From Bilabrum cf. latius (taxonomy: Eukaryota; Bigyra: Bicosoecida; Bigyra; Bicosoecida): DNA of 64,000 nt. Below the pieces are notes generated by a model, which was not told the origin of the DNA, ran no database searches, and worked only from the letters and a program-made list of their open reading frames with translations. The translations under genes and the position numbers were made by a program. This document shows positions 34,711-45,770 of this stretch, in pieces. How positions within the stretch are numbered: position 1 is the stretch's first letter; each line of letters opens with the position of its first letter. The stretch covers positions 1,550,001 through 1,614,000 of the forward strand of contig OZ237735.1 in the NCBI GenBank assembly GCA_965178125.1. Direction: 5' to 3'.

Positions 34711-37700
34711 ATGCGCGTCTACAGATCCAAAGCGATGATCAGACGTGCTAGTTTGCAGCACATTTGTTGCAAAAAAATCCTTTTGCACGCTCCATTTTTC
34801 CGTACATGGAGGTCAGTTGCCTCTATTGCTCAAATATCAGACAAAGTTGCGACCGCAGCCGAGCGTGGCACGCCAGTGGTTGCCCTCGAAAGCACAATAA
34901 TCTCTCACGGAATGCCGTATCCTCAAAACGTTGAGACAGCAATCCTGGTGGAGAATAGCTTGCGCGAGCATGGCGTTGAACCCGCTACTGTGGCAGTATT
35001 GCAGGGAAAACTGAAGGTCGGGCTCACAGAAGCAGAAATAGACTAGCTTGGGCGGACAGGACAAGCTGCAAGAAAGTGTTCAAGAAGAGATTTGGCATCT
35101 GCGCTAGCCCTTGGACAGACCGGAGCGACAACGGTTTCTGGAACGATGATTGGAGCACATGCTGCCGGGATTGGAGTGTTCGTTACGGGTGGCATTGGCG
35201 GCGTGCATAGGGGCTTTGAGGAGACAATGGACGTATCAGCTGATATAACAGAGCTGGGACGAACTCCAGTTGGAGTTGTGTGCGCTGGAGCCAAGAGCAT
35301 CCTCGACATTCCAAGGACCCTCGAGGCACTGGAGACCAACGGCGTGTGCGTTGGTTCGCTCGCGGCGGAAGAATTCCCGGCCTTTTTCAGCCCACGATCC
35401 GGAATATCTGCGCCTCACGTATTCGCAAATGAGGCAGAAGTCGCCGCCACGCTGGATGCCGCCGAGCAGCTGTTGCTTGACTCTGGCACCGTGGTGGCAG
35501 TGCCCAACCCAGAGCCGGCCGAGGGTGAGGCCATCGAAGAGGCGGTGCAGCAGGCCCTCAAGGAAGCAGAGGCAGCCAAGGTGGGCGGAAGAGACGTCAC
35601 CCCGTTCCTGCTGAAGAGGGTCAACGAGATCACCGAGGGCGCCTCGCTCCGCTCAAACATCGCGCTCGTGCTCAGCAACGCCAGGGCGGGGGCAGCCATC
35701 GCAACCGAGTTGCAGAGGCTGCGAAACTTGCGGGGGATCCCAAGTGCGAGAGTACCGGGAATTGCAGCCCCTCGGGGAGCGGTTCTCTCGAACCAGAGAA
35801 CCGGCCACTCTACGCGATCCACTCGGGAGTTCAGCTCCTTGGCGGCCGGTGTGAATGGGGCCGCCGGAAAACTCGCGGCAGGGTGCCGCAAGCCCAAATC
35901 TGCGCTCGGTAAGGGATCTATTGGCATTCGACGGGTGTCCAGCAGCGCGCCGCGCCTTGCGGTAGAACCCAACCCTCAAGAGGCCGCGGCTGCAGCCGCC
36001 CAAGAGCTGGTCGGGGAGCTCCTGCTTGTGCCTGGCACCGTGTCCTGGCTGGAAGGTGCCCCAGCAGCGGCTGCTGACCGGCCGTTCCACAGACGCAAGC
36101 CGCGCGTTGTCGTGGTTGGTGGCTCCGCGGTCGACGTGACGGCCCGTCCCGGAGGACAGGCGCAGGACGCGGGCACAGGGGAGGACATAGCCCCGGGAGT
36201 GTTCCGGGGAACTTCCAACCCGGGCGTGGTGAGGAACACGTTTGGGGGCGTCGGTCGAAACATGGCGGAAGCGGCTGCTAGGCTGGGTGCAGACGTGGTG
36301 CTTGTGACAGCGCTAGGCAGCGACGCCCCCGGTAAGGCTCTCGTGGACCATTGCGCTGGCGTGGGCGTCAAGGTCTCGAAAGGCTCGTTGCGGAAGGGTG
36401 CACGCACGCCGCAGTACGTCGCGCTCACCGACAGCAACGGCGAGATGGTCACTGCGGTGGCAGACATGCAGGCCTCCGACGAGCTGCCACCGGCGGCAAT
36501 CAACGATGACCCCGGCGCGCTGAGTGCCATACAGGCCGCCGAGGTCATGCTCGTGGACGGGAACGTGCCCGAAGAGACCCTAGCAGCAGCGCTGCAGGCA
36601 GCTGCTGCCACGAGCAAAGATCGAAAGAAGCGACACGAATCGCAGCTACGAAAAGCGGGCGTGGAGCCCGGCAGCGACCTCCGTCAAGTGCAGGATCGCC
36701 TGACTGGGACACTGCAGCACCCTGGCATCATGACAGACAGCGCGCTTGGCGTGCCGGTGGTGTTCGAACCCACCTCTGAGGCTAAGGCGAGCCGAGTGGC
36801 TACGTTGTCTCGGCTTGCGCTCGTGTCAGCAATGACCCCCAACCAGGGAGAGCTTGCTGCTGTCGCTGCCCGCCTGCGCTAGACGCTGGCACGGGACGCG
36901 CCCGACTCGAAGATCCGGTCCAGGCCGACGTTCTTGGGACAAGAGAACTCGTACGTCGAGGAGCAGAAGCGGAAATGGGCGTCATTCAAGGAGCGCCAGC
37001 TCAAGCGGCTCGCGGCCGGTGAATCGATGGAGTCGCCATACCAGCAAACCGTAGTAGTAGGTCCCGACGGCTCGCAGCAAGTCAGGGACCGATCGGGTGT
37101 GGTGGTGCGGACAGGCGACGTCTCGCAAGAATCAGAATCCAACGACCAATTTCCTGATTTCATGCGGCTACCCGGAGACGAAGAGCGGCAGCTACTGCAG
37201 GAGCTGTGCAACGACGAGCTCAGAATGAGGTGGCACCTGTGTCTGGCTGGCGCCAGGCACGAGGTCGCCGCGGCTCTGAGGAGCAGGGCGGGCACTGTGG
37301 GCAGCTGGACAGAAGATGATGGGCGGTGGGAGGTGGCTCGCGAGTTCTTTGAAGGCACTGTGTTCGGTGACAAGCTGGGCGCCGGCATGACCAGCGAGAG
37401 CGGCGCGATCAGCGAGGTGCAGCTGGACCGGATCATTTCTGAGGATAGAGAAGAGGTTGATCAGCTGGGTGACGTGAGGGCCCAGATGGCTTCCATGTCA
37501 GGCACGGCACTGCTCGAGGTTGACATGGACGAGTGGATGGGCATGATGAGGACAGAGTTCAGAAGGGCGGTGTCCGAGGCTGCAGCAAGCGGCGGGAGTG
37601 GGGCTGCCGGAGGATCGCCTGAGCTCCTGACCCAGATCTAGGACAAGGTGGGCGTGCAGGCGGCTGCCGAGCGATTGTTTGGCTTGGCTGGTGCTGCCAG

Positions 37701-39612
37701 TCCGGAGTCCCGACGGGCAACTGCGGCGCGGGTCGCGGATCATGTTGGTGACTAGATTCAGCAGAATGGCATGTCGCCCGATGCCGCTGTGGCCAGTCTC
37801 ACACAGCACGGCGTGGGCGGTCCCGAGGCGCATGAGGTGGGGCGGCTGCTGCTGGGAGTCTCGCAACAAATGGGCGTTTCTATGCCAGACATGGGGAGGC
37901 TATGCAGTGCGGGATTCATCGACTCGTTGCTGGATGAAGCGATCGGATTCAAGTCCCATCGTTGGATCAAGGCATTCGAGAAGAGTGCAGAGCAAGCGGC
38001 TCAGTAGCAGCAGCAGTAGCGGCATTCGCAGTAGACGGGCAGTATGGGCTCTGGGGCAGCTCCTCCGCATGGTGCTCGGGGCTTTTGCAGTCGGCCGTGG
38101 AGGCGCAAGATCGGCAGGCCGTTTCTTTGCAGCCCGGCTGCCGGCAACGGTGCGCTGTCGCTTGAATCTCGCAGACGAGTGGCAAGGAAAATGCAGCGTG
38201 CCAGGGGGTTGGGGCAAGTACGTATTGCTAGATCATCGTCATCGACATCAGTATCGGCATGTAGCAGCACTGGCAACAATGGTGGCGGCAATGCCAGCAG
38301 CCGCAATGCCAGCCCCGCATCTGCTGGGTCCGCGTTTCTAGCCGGGCACTTGCAGCGCGGAGCCAGAGGCAAGCGAAACGAAGAAGGGGGGGCTCGGCGC
38401 TCAGCCGTACGGGGCAGGTCCATCGCTGTTGTCGGAGTTGGCGATATGAACGCCCCCTCGGCTGGTGCAACGGATGATCGCAGTGGAATGGTGGCACCAG
38501 GGGACAGCTCGACAGGCGGGATGCAGTCTGCTGACCGGGGAAGGGTGGTGTCTCACGAGCTGGCAGGAGCACAGCCAGCGGCTACTTGGGCGCGGCGAGG
38601 ATCTCACAACGTGCAAGCAGAAACAGAAACAGCAACGGCAACAGAGTCAGCGGGAGAAGGCAGCAACCTTCAGCTGCTGGACGAATCCAGCACGATCCAG
38701 CGTGGGGCTCCGCACTGGCTGCCCCGCACCCCTGAAGAGTACAGCGCGCTTCCGCCCGACAAGCAGAAGGAGGTGGATGCGTGGATGAAGCTGGCCTAGG
38801 ATCTCGCCATGGACGAGGTGGAGCAGGCTGGCAGTGAGAAGGAACGGTACAGAAAGGCGGTGGAGCTGCAGGCTGCGACCGTGCGGGAATGGGCCAAGGC
38901 AGAGCTGCAGCTGCCCGAGCACAGCTTCTTGTATTCGCACATACGCATGCTGGAGGCAGTGGCAGAGAGAGGCGGCGGGATGCTGCCAGCCGATGGCATC
39001 GATGAGCGGCAGGACACGTACGGCAGGCTGGCTGCATACGAGGAGCGAGCGATCGGCGCGGGAGCAGAGGGCGCCTTTCGCGAGGCGAGACCTGCCCTGC
39101 ACCAAGGAGTGGGCCCTGGCGTGATCGATGACGCGTTTGACGTGTTGCTGTGCATGGCCAATCCTGCCTCGGCGGTGATTGGGGCGGGCCTGATCGAGGG
39201 GCACAAGTGGATCGTGGTGACGATGGGCGCAAAAGGTGCCGTCCTCTTTTCCATGCGGATGCTTGACATGGAGACGTACGATGAAGTGACCGGCTGGGAC
39301 GCCCTGACGGCTCTTGAGAAGAGGGTGCTTCGGCTGCAGTGGGTGAAGCCGGGGAGCACAATCGGGCCCGATGACGTCGTTAGCGTGACAGGAGCCGGGG
39401 ACTGCCTTGCTGCGGCCATGGTGCGAGGCATCGCGGGGGGAGGAGGCATCGCTCGGTCCGTGGCGCTTGGTTTGGCGGCAGGTGCCAGGGCCGTCCAGTC
39501 CGAGGAGGCAGTTCCCTGCGATTTGGAGCTGAGGGCACTGGCACAGGATGGCAGGGATGGCGTGTGGGAGGCAAACCGTGGCATGCTGAACTGCATGAGG
39601 GGGGCGTGGTGA
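34711..39612 (+). CDS. Pseudouridine-5'-phosphate glycosidase + PfkB (PsuK-like) kinase fusion with a ~740-residue insertion
   Basis: One frame of 1,634 codons. The N-terminus is basic and hydroxylated, resembling a mitochondrial presequence. The PsuG domain has ALESTIISHGMPYPQNVE, KVGLTEAEID-x-LGRTG, CSRRDLASAL, GATTVSGTMI and FVTGGIGGVHRG (residues ~45-350). The PfkB domain starts at RVVVVGGSAVDV (about residue 465), with NTFGGVGRNMAEAAARLG. It ends with WIVVTMGAKGAV and the anion-hole motif VTGAGDCLAAAM. Between TPNQGELAAVAARLR (36882) and the PfkB C-terminal part (39110) sits ~740 residues of helical, low-complexity sequence. Eight UAGs, three of them in a Gln-rich patch at 38005, 38017 and 38032, each after CAG. 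The stop is UGA. PsuG-PfkB fusions are known in eukaryotes; the insertion is not typical. Confidence 0.88.
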
Positions 39613-39825
39613 GGAGCAGCAAGTATATGCGGTCAAGCGCGACGGTTAGCTCGCGGGAGGTATTACATTTTGTGAAATCAGCTCAAAAGCCGGATATATT
39701 TAGGCCTAGGCTAAGTAGTTCGGTTACGTGCACTTGCCGGACACGTTCGATTCTCGTTCCCGTCCTTCGTTCCCGACCACATTCCAGGTTCAAACTCCCG
39801 CAGCTGCCCGTATCATCTCATCGTG
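39613..39825. other. Intergenic spacer
   Basis: 213 bp between the PsuG-PfkB stop and the first coding bases of the ankyrin gene. No tRNA or ORF can be supported; a GTTCGATTC string at ~39737 lacks a matching A box or stems. Confidence 0.4.
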
Positions 39826-40282
39826 ATGTAAGTTTCTAGATGTGGCTCAACAGGAAGAACGCGGTGCTTTTTTGTCCCATACTCATCAAGAGTATCAATT
39901 GCCTAGCGCGGAACACACAAGCATTTGGAACCGTGCCGCCCAGTCTATGATACCCCAACAAAAAAACTGACACAAACAAGTGATCAATACCTATTATTTA
40001 CACAGGGCATCCGCGGCGACTTCACATGCTCAGGAAGACGTAGGTAAAGATCTACTTGAAGCATGCAAAGCTGGAAAAATGATTGAAGTAAAGGCTGCTC
40101 TTAAAGATGATGCCAAGGCTGCCATAGAAGCTGCTTGGGGTGTAGCTGATGGTGATATGGGACCTGATATCCCCTACCCCGACGAGTCGATGTGTGCAAG
40201 CAAAGACTGGGGCAAATGGCTTGCAATCCCAAGAAGCGAAATACCGGATGCAGAGGACGACGACGGCCAGGAAGAAGGTGAA

Positions 40283-40313
<31 letters not shown>

Positions 40314-41955
40314 CAGAGGAAGAAGCAGAGGGGGAAGCAGGCGATCAGGGCGGTGTTGAGCCTGAACCGCAAGTAAGATCAACCAGGCAATAGCAACAAG
40401 CTGGAATTTGTTAGCGACTGAGCTCCTGAACGCGCACACACGCTTTGTCCACAAAACGCAGGAGGCTGGGGCTCTTCATTTCGCTGCAAAGTTCGGGCAT
40501 ACCGAGATAGTCGAAGCGCTGGTCAAGGCTGGCGTGGATCCGAACCAGACTTCGAAGTATACGGTGAGCTCCCGCTCCAGCCATGCGCTAGGAACAAGAT
40601 AAGCACGTTCAAACATCGATATTGTGTACAGAGGCATCAATTTCCGCAGCTAAACTGCGCGACGGCGATCGAGCTTGCCGCTCGTCACAAGCACCCAGAG
40701 ACGTGCCTAGCTCTGCTCAAAGCAGGAGCATCCCCGGACGCACCGTACTTTGTGAGGCCCCAACAAGTAGGCTGACTCGGTGCGCAACACCCGAATGAAG
40801 TGCTGCTTGCTTGCTGCAATCGGCGTCACTACCTCAAATGAACAGAGCTGTCCGGGCTCAACTGCGGCGCCGTCGCACTGCTGCCTAGCCGATGCCACCT
40901 CACCACGCCATTGCATCGCAGTTCTCGTCTGCCGTTCCGCTCATGTGGGCTGCCGTGAACGGTATGGTGGACGTGATGCAAGCTTTTCTCGAAGCTGGCT
41001 GGGACGTCAATGCTGAGACCCACGTGAGCGAAGCGGCCTAAAAAAAGGACCCACCTAGCTCATACCCGCCACTGGCAACTTAAGGTTCACAGCCCGAACC
41101 ACTAGTAGAACCCGGCATTTTGTCCATTCCAACACGCAGGAGGAGGAGACTGCTCTGTATGCCGCGGCGAGGTACGGCTCCCCCGAGTCGCTCGTGTGGC
41201 TGTTCAACAACGGGGCCAAGTTCAAGGGCGGCAGGATCAACGTGAGAAATGTGCAGCCGTGCGCTTTTGGGAAGCATGCCAGGGGCGCGGTGCATGATGC
41301 TACTTGGAGTGCTACATTACGCTGCACGGCCTCCGGGTGCGGAGCTTGCCAGCCTGCCAGCCTGCCAGCCTTGCAAGTCGCAGGCGACATGGGGACTGTT
41401 ACCAATTCGCTCAGCAATGTAGCCTTCGATATACTTGTTCGTTCTGCATCGCAGGCTGGCTTTGCGATCTACCTGGCCGCCATGCACAGCTACACGGTGA
41501 CCGTGTCTGTGCTCCTCAAGGCAGCCGGCGGTGAGATGCCACATAGACTCGAGGATGAGGATGAAGAAATAGAACGTGTGAGCAAATCTCGAAGGGCGTT
41601 GCACTACGGTCAGGGTTCCGCAGTCCCAAGCTGGAACAAGAAGGCTATCATGATGTCAGTGGGCATGGGCGAAGCTGTGCAGGTACTTGATCTCTGTCCC
41701 TTTCGCATTTGCGCTGAGCAATGACGGCATGCGGACCTCGAATACCCATAAATATTATGTACACTGCAGGTTACTGCTTTGGAAGCAGCTCACGCCGACC
41801 TGGAGAGACATGCGGAAGGTCAAACAAACGCAGCATTGCGTGCCATTCAAGAGCATCCGGATGACGCTGGGAAGTGTGTCGAAGCTCTCATAGCCTATGC
41901 TGACCCAGAGGAGAAGGCCGCTATCGATGAAGCGCTGAGCAAGCTGAAATGCTGA
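39826..41955 (+). CDS. Ankyrin-repeat protein, eight coding exons, split start codon
   Basis: Exons: 39826-39827 (the AT of the start codon), 40006-40372, 40462-40563, 40650-40766, 40922-41023, 41140-41241, 41455-41682, 41770-41955, giving 401 residues, stop UGA. The start ATG is rebuilt from AT (donor gtaagt) plus G after CACAG, giving MASAATSHAQEDVGKDLLEA. All downstream junctions are phase 0. Three exons are 102 nt and one is 117 nt, about one ankyrin repeat each (ALHFAAKFGHTEIVEALVKAG; LMWAAVNGMVDVMQAFLEAG; ALYAAARYGSPESLVWLF). Exon 2 has an acidic Glu run. The last exon encodes a helical C-terminus. No UAG is present. Partner and function are unknown; ankyrin repeats imply protein binding. 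Confidence 0.82.
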
Positions 41956-42386
41956 ATGTGCCAGTGGTCGAATCTGAGCTCCTTCTACCAGTTGCCCACA
42001 GACCAGGGAGTTGGCAAGTGCGGACACCACTGGCGGCCAGTGCCAACGGCGGGTCGAAAGCAAACCAGGGAGGTGACTATCATACGAATACTACGCTACT
42101 ATCAGGTGTGCAACAATGCGAAGCTTGCATTTCTAATGGGAATCGTAGTCTGAGAGGGAGAACCAACCATTAATACTGGCACCTTCAAGTTTGCTTGCTT
42201 TCTTGCTTGTTGCTTGCAACAAGGAAAACGCATATCATGTGTAAGTGCGTGTCAAGTAGCTATTCCTAGCACGCCTGCAGGACCCCACGACTGCTGCATA
42301 GTCTAGTCTTCCACGACATCATTGCATTGCACCCGCACGGGCACACGATGAAACTTGCAGCTGGAAATGATCCCTCGCGCAGACCC
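41956..42386. other. Convergent spacer ankyrin / alpha-galactosidase
   Basis: 431 bp between two convergent 3' ends. No ORF, repeat array or RNA gene is recognised. Confidence 0.45.
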
Positions 42387-44183
42387 TCAGCGTGTCTGCG
42401 GCGTGACCGTAACAAACACGCTGCCACCGTTGGCAATGACCGGCAAATGCAGGCCTCCCCCTGCAGTCACCGCGGGGAGGCCCTCGTGCTGGACGATGTC
42501 CCGGACTTGGAAAGACTGGGAGGTGTCGTTGAAGCCCATCTGGGCAAAGCAGCTGGAGTCGCACGCGACGGTCGCGTTCTGTGGGGTGTCGTTCAGCATG
42601 AACACCGCCCACCCGCCGGTGGACAGCGGCCGCCCGTAGACGGAGGTATGGCCCGCGGGGCCCGGTGCTGGCGGCCCGTTCGCCGTCATGCAGTGCCCCG
42701 TCTTTTTGAGAGTGAGGTGCCCGCTGCTGGAGGTGTATTGGAACACCTGCATGGGGTCGGAAGGGTCGCACTTGACCGCCGCCAGGTCCTCGCTGGAAGA
42801 CTGCACCTGCGCGCACAGATCGTCCCGGAGCCACGAGTGCAGCAGCCCGGTCTGCTCGTCCAACGTCCACTGGAAATGCGAGTAGTTGCCGAGGCCCGCG
42901 CACGTCCTGCGGGTGGGGTCCGTCTCGCACGCGTCGTAGTACATGGGCGACTTGCAGTCCGCGATGGAGAGGCACGTGGTCTTCTTGGTGTCACTGATGT
43001 ACCCCTTGAGCGGGCTGTCGAGGAGCCACGTCTGGCCCGTGGGCTCCCCGCCGCACTCTGCCATGTGTGACTCCTCGAGGTAGGACACCCGGTGGAGGCT
43101 GGGGCTGCTGGTGTTGCTGCCGTCCAGCCTCTTCGTGTACCTGCCTTCTTCCGGTTTCCACGCGTCCACGTCCTGGTTCACTGCGATGGCCTCGCTGTTG
43201 AGCCAGTTCCTGATGACAGAGGGCTGCTTCTGGGCGATGAGCGGCAGGTTCCCGGTCATGATGAGATTCAGGGATAGCACGCTCCACATGCTGAACATGG
43301 TCTGCGACCGCGTCTCGTCCATGCACGTGCTAGGGCCAGCGTTCACGGGAGCGTCTGCGGTGCCCGGGCATCCCATGCCCGGGTTCAGTAGAAGGGAGCC
43401 GTCGTTCCAGCCGCCGCCGTTCTCTGTGCGCCCAGTGTACCTGCTGACGCTCAGAGCGTTGGCGAAGTTGGTTAGGACTGACTGCCAGCCCGATCCGGTG
43501 TCGGGCCCGGTGCGCCAGCTGTTGCCGAGGGTGAGGCCGCCGCCGTACCCGATGCTCGGGTCTGGAGGAGCATACCAAGGCTTCCACCCGCAAAGGGCGA
43601 ACCAGATCTTGGCTCCGGTGTTGTTCAGAGCGTTACGGAACGCGGTGTAGTGCTGAATTGCAGTTGGTTCATCGCCCGCGTCGAAGCAAGAGTCCATCTT
43701 GAACCAGTCGATGTTGTGAGCCGCGAGGAAATCCGCGTCTGCCTGTTCGTGGCCGAGCTGGCCAGGGTGCTTGTTGCAGTCGAGGTTCCCGCGGTCTCCA
43801 TACAGGCCAAACATCAGTTTGCGATCGTGTAGATAGTTAACCACAGGCTCAAGGCCACGAGGGTACTTGGTAGGGTCTGGAACAAGCGAGCCGTTTGGGG
43901 CCCTCGTCGGAAGATCCCAGTCAGAATCCGTCTCAATCACCTTGTAGCCCAGATCCCGGGGAGAGCGGCCGGGTGGGTAGGATAGAGAAGAAGGGGCCAC
44001 GAAGAAATCAGCGATACCCATGATATAGCTTGCGTTGCCCCGTCCCGGACCAGGCGCGAGTCGGCTGCCGTAGTCCAAGTCGAAACCCATGGCTGGCGTG
44101 AATCCGTACCCATTATCAAGCGCCTCGGAGTTCTACACCATCATACAAGAGGCAGCTATAGTGAGGAAGCCCCAATTCTTCAT
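42387..44183 (-). CDS. Secreted GH27 alpha-galactosidase
   Basis: Hydrolyses terminal alpha-galactosides. It is a 598-residue frame with a signal peptide (MKNWGFLTIAASCMMV-x-NSEA), where x is UAG at 44135-44133. Under the standard code the signal peptide is lost. The GH27 barrel starts at LDNGYGFTPAMGFDLDY. The nucleophile Asp is in WFKMDSCFD and the acid/base Asp probably in GGGWNDGSLLLNPGM. A Cys-rich segment resembling a carbohydrate-binding (beta-trefoil-like) insertion (CLSIADCKSPMYYDAC to KKTGHCM) precedes the C-terminal beta-sandwich. The stop is UGA. It lies 110 bp upstream of the dehydrogenase stop on the same strand. Confidence 0.93.
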
Positions 44184-44292
44184 GATGCAGTCGAATTTGT
44201 AAGGACCAGGCGCAAGAAAGATTATCTCGTGTCGACTATCGAAGATGAAGACATGATATGACTGCCGCTCCTTTAATACATGCATGCTAGCA

Positions 44293-45546
44293 TTAGCCTA
44301 TAGAATCCTTGCTCACCTTTTCCTCAGATTCCCTTTCTACCTGCACCCCGATCACGCTCATGTCCCGGTCTCCGTCACCGGCCTCGACAAGCGCCTCGAA
44401 CCGAGACAAGGCCAGACGGGCGCACCGCAATGCAGTGACGAGTCCGCCCCGACTCTCTTCGGAACTTCCCCCACCAGACCCTGCCAATACCTTGGAATAT
44501 GAGGCCCCACTGTTGCTGACACGACCGAGCGATTCGCCACCACCTGCACCATCCCCACCATCGGATCCCGCTGCCCCTGCCCCCGCGCCTGCGCCTGCCC
44601 CTACGCCTGCCCCTGCCCCTGCGCCTGCGCCTGCCCCCGCGCCTGCGCCTGTGCTACACGTCGCAGAATCAGGTGCAACTCCATCCGATCCATATGTCCC
44701 AGCTATGTCCCCGTGCCCGTCCTCCTATCCCAGGCCCTCTGCCTCGACCAAGACCGTCCTCAGGTCCTTGAGCATGTACTTTGCCGGCCCGCCCGGCTCG
44801 AACTCTCCGCGCGCCATCCTGACCCCGTGTTCCCTGAGGACAGGACTGTCTGCGAATCCTCCTTGCAGCGCCTGCAGCACCGCAGGCACGTCGGCACCCC
44901 CTCTTTTTGCGAGGAGCACGGCCTCGGCCACTGCGCTCGCAGCGGTACCCACGATCAGCTGGTTGCAGAGCTTGCACAGCGACCCCGCCCCCGGAGGACC
45001 CACCCGAGTGATCTTCCCGCAGTTGGATAGGAGACTCTCGCACACCGACAGCGCGACGGGATGTCCGCCCGCCATGACTGCCAGGGTGCCGGCCCGTGCA
45101 CCGGCCTCTCCGCCGGACACAGGCGCATCGGCGTAAGATCGTCCCGACCTGGCAGCAAGCTCAGCCTGCCGCCGCGCTGTAGAAGGCGGTATAGAAGAAC
45201 ACATGATGATGCAGCACGTTGGAGACGTTGACTCGAACAGAGCTGGCGGGCCGCGATCCGCCGCTTCAAATAGGACAGCGTCTGTGGTTGGACCGTCTGA
45301 CAGCATGCTGACCACAACCTGTGCCCCCTTCACAGCATCTAACGCAGATTCACATACAATCAATTCACACAGCATCTCGCCGAATTCCCCTGATCGCGCT
45401 TCTTCGGCTGCTTTCTCAGCCTTGCTCGTTGTTCGGTTCCATAGACGCACAGATGCCCCACCTTGTAGTGTTGCTGACATCCGTGCTGCCATCGGGGCAC
45501 CCATAATGCCTGTCCCTAGGAATGCCACGGATGTGATAGCATCCAT
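44293..45546 (-). CDS. 3-hydroxyisobutyrate/6-phosphogluconate-dehydrogenase family oxidoreductase with Ala-Gly insertion
   Basis: NAD(P)-dependent beta-hydroxyacid dehydrogenase, 417 residues from ATG 45546 to UAA 44295-44293. It has the Rossmann motif FLGTGIMGAPMAARM, the substrate motif DAPVSGGEAGA, and the catalytic Lys in AGSLCKLCNQ. UAG at 44727-44725 follows AEGLG. After it comes an ~80-residue Ala-Gly-rich insertion (about 44,700-44,500). The family's last helix then resumes (LEAL-type helix with GDGDRDMSVIG). Substrate cannot be assigned from sequence alone. The ORF extends upstream to a TTG at 45561 without an ATG, so 45546 is chosen. Confidence 0.88.
44565..44655 (-). repeat. GC-rich short tandem repeat encoding (Ala-Gly)n
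   Basis: Plus-strand CCTGCN/GCC units, translated on the minus strand as alternating Ala and Gly. It sits inside the dehydrogenase coding frame. Confidence 0.85.
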
Positions 45547-45625
45547 ATCGCTATTGGGCAAGGTTTAGAGCTGTTCTGCAAGCTGTTGCAGTTGGTACCA
45601 GTCATCCGGAGCATATTTATCATCT

Positions 45626-45770
45626 TCCCCCTCCCGTGCCCAAGCGTGGGAGGGGGGGGTCCCACGCTTGGGCACCTCCCCCGGTGCCCAAGCGTGGGGT
45701 CACGCTTGGGCACATGGTCAATTGCCCAAGCGTGGAATTAATTACCCACGCCTGGGCACAGGGAGGGGGA
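45626..45770. repeat. Hairpin repeat cluster 1: six alternating-orientation 14-16-mers
   Basis: The motif GTGCCCAAGCGTGGGA occurs alternately forward and reversed six times. The cluster starts TCCCCCTCCCGTGCCC and ends GGGCACAGGGAGGGGGA, so it is itself bounded by imperfect inverted ends. Adjacent copies can form strong hairpins with G8 or short loops. The first 50 bp are an exact reverse complement of the last 50 bp of cluster 2. Confidence 0.93.
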
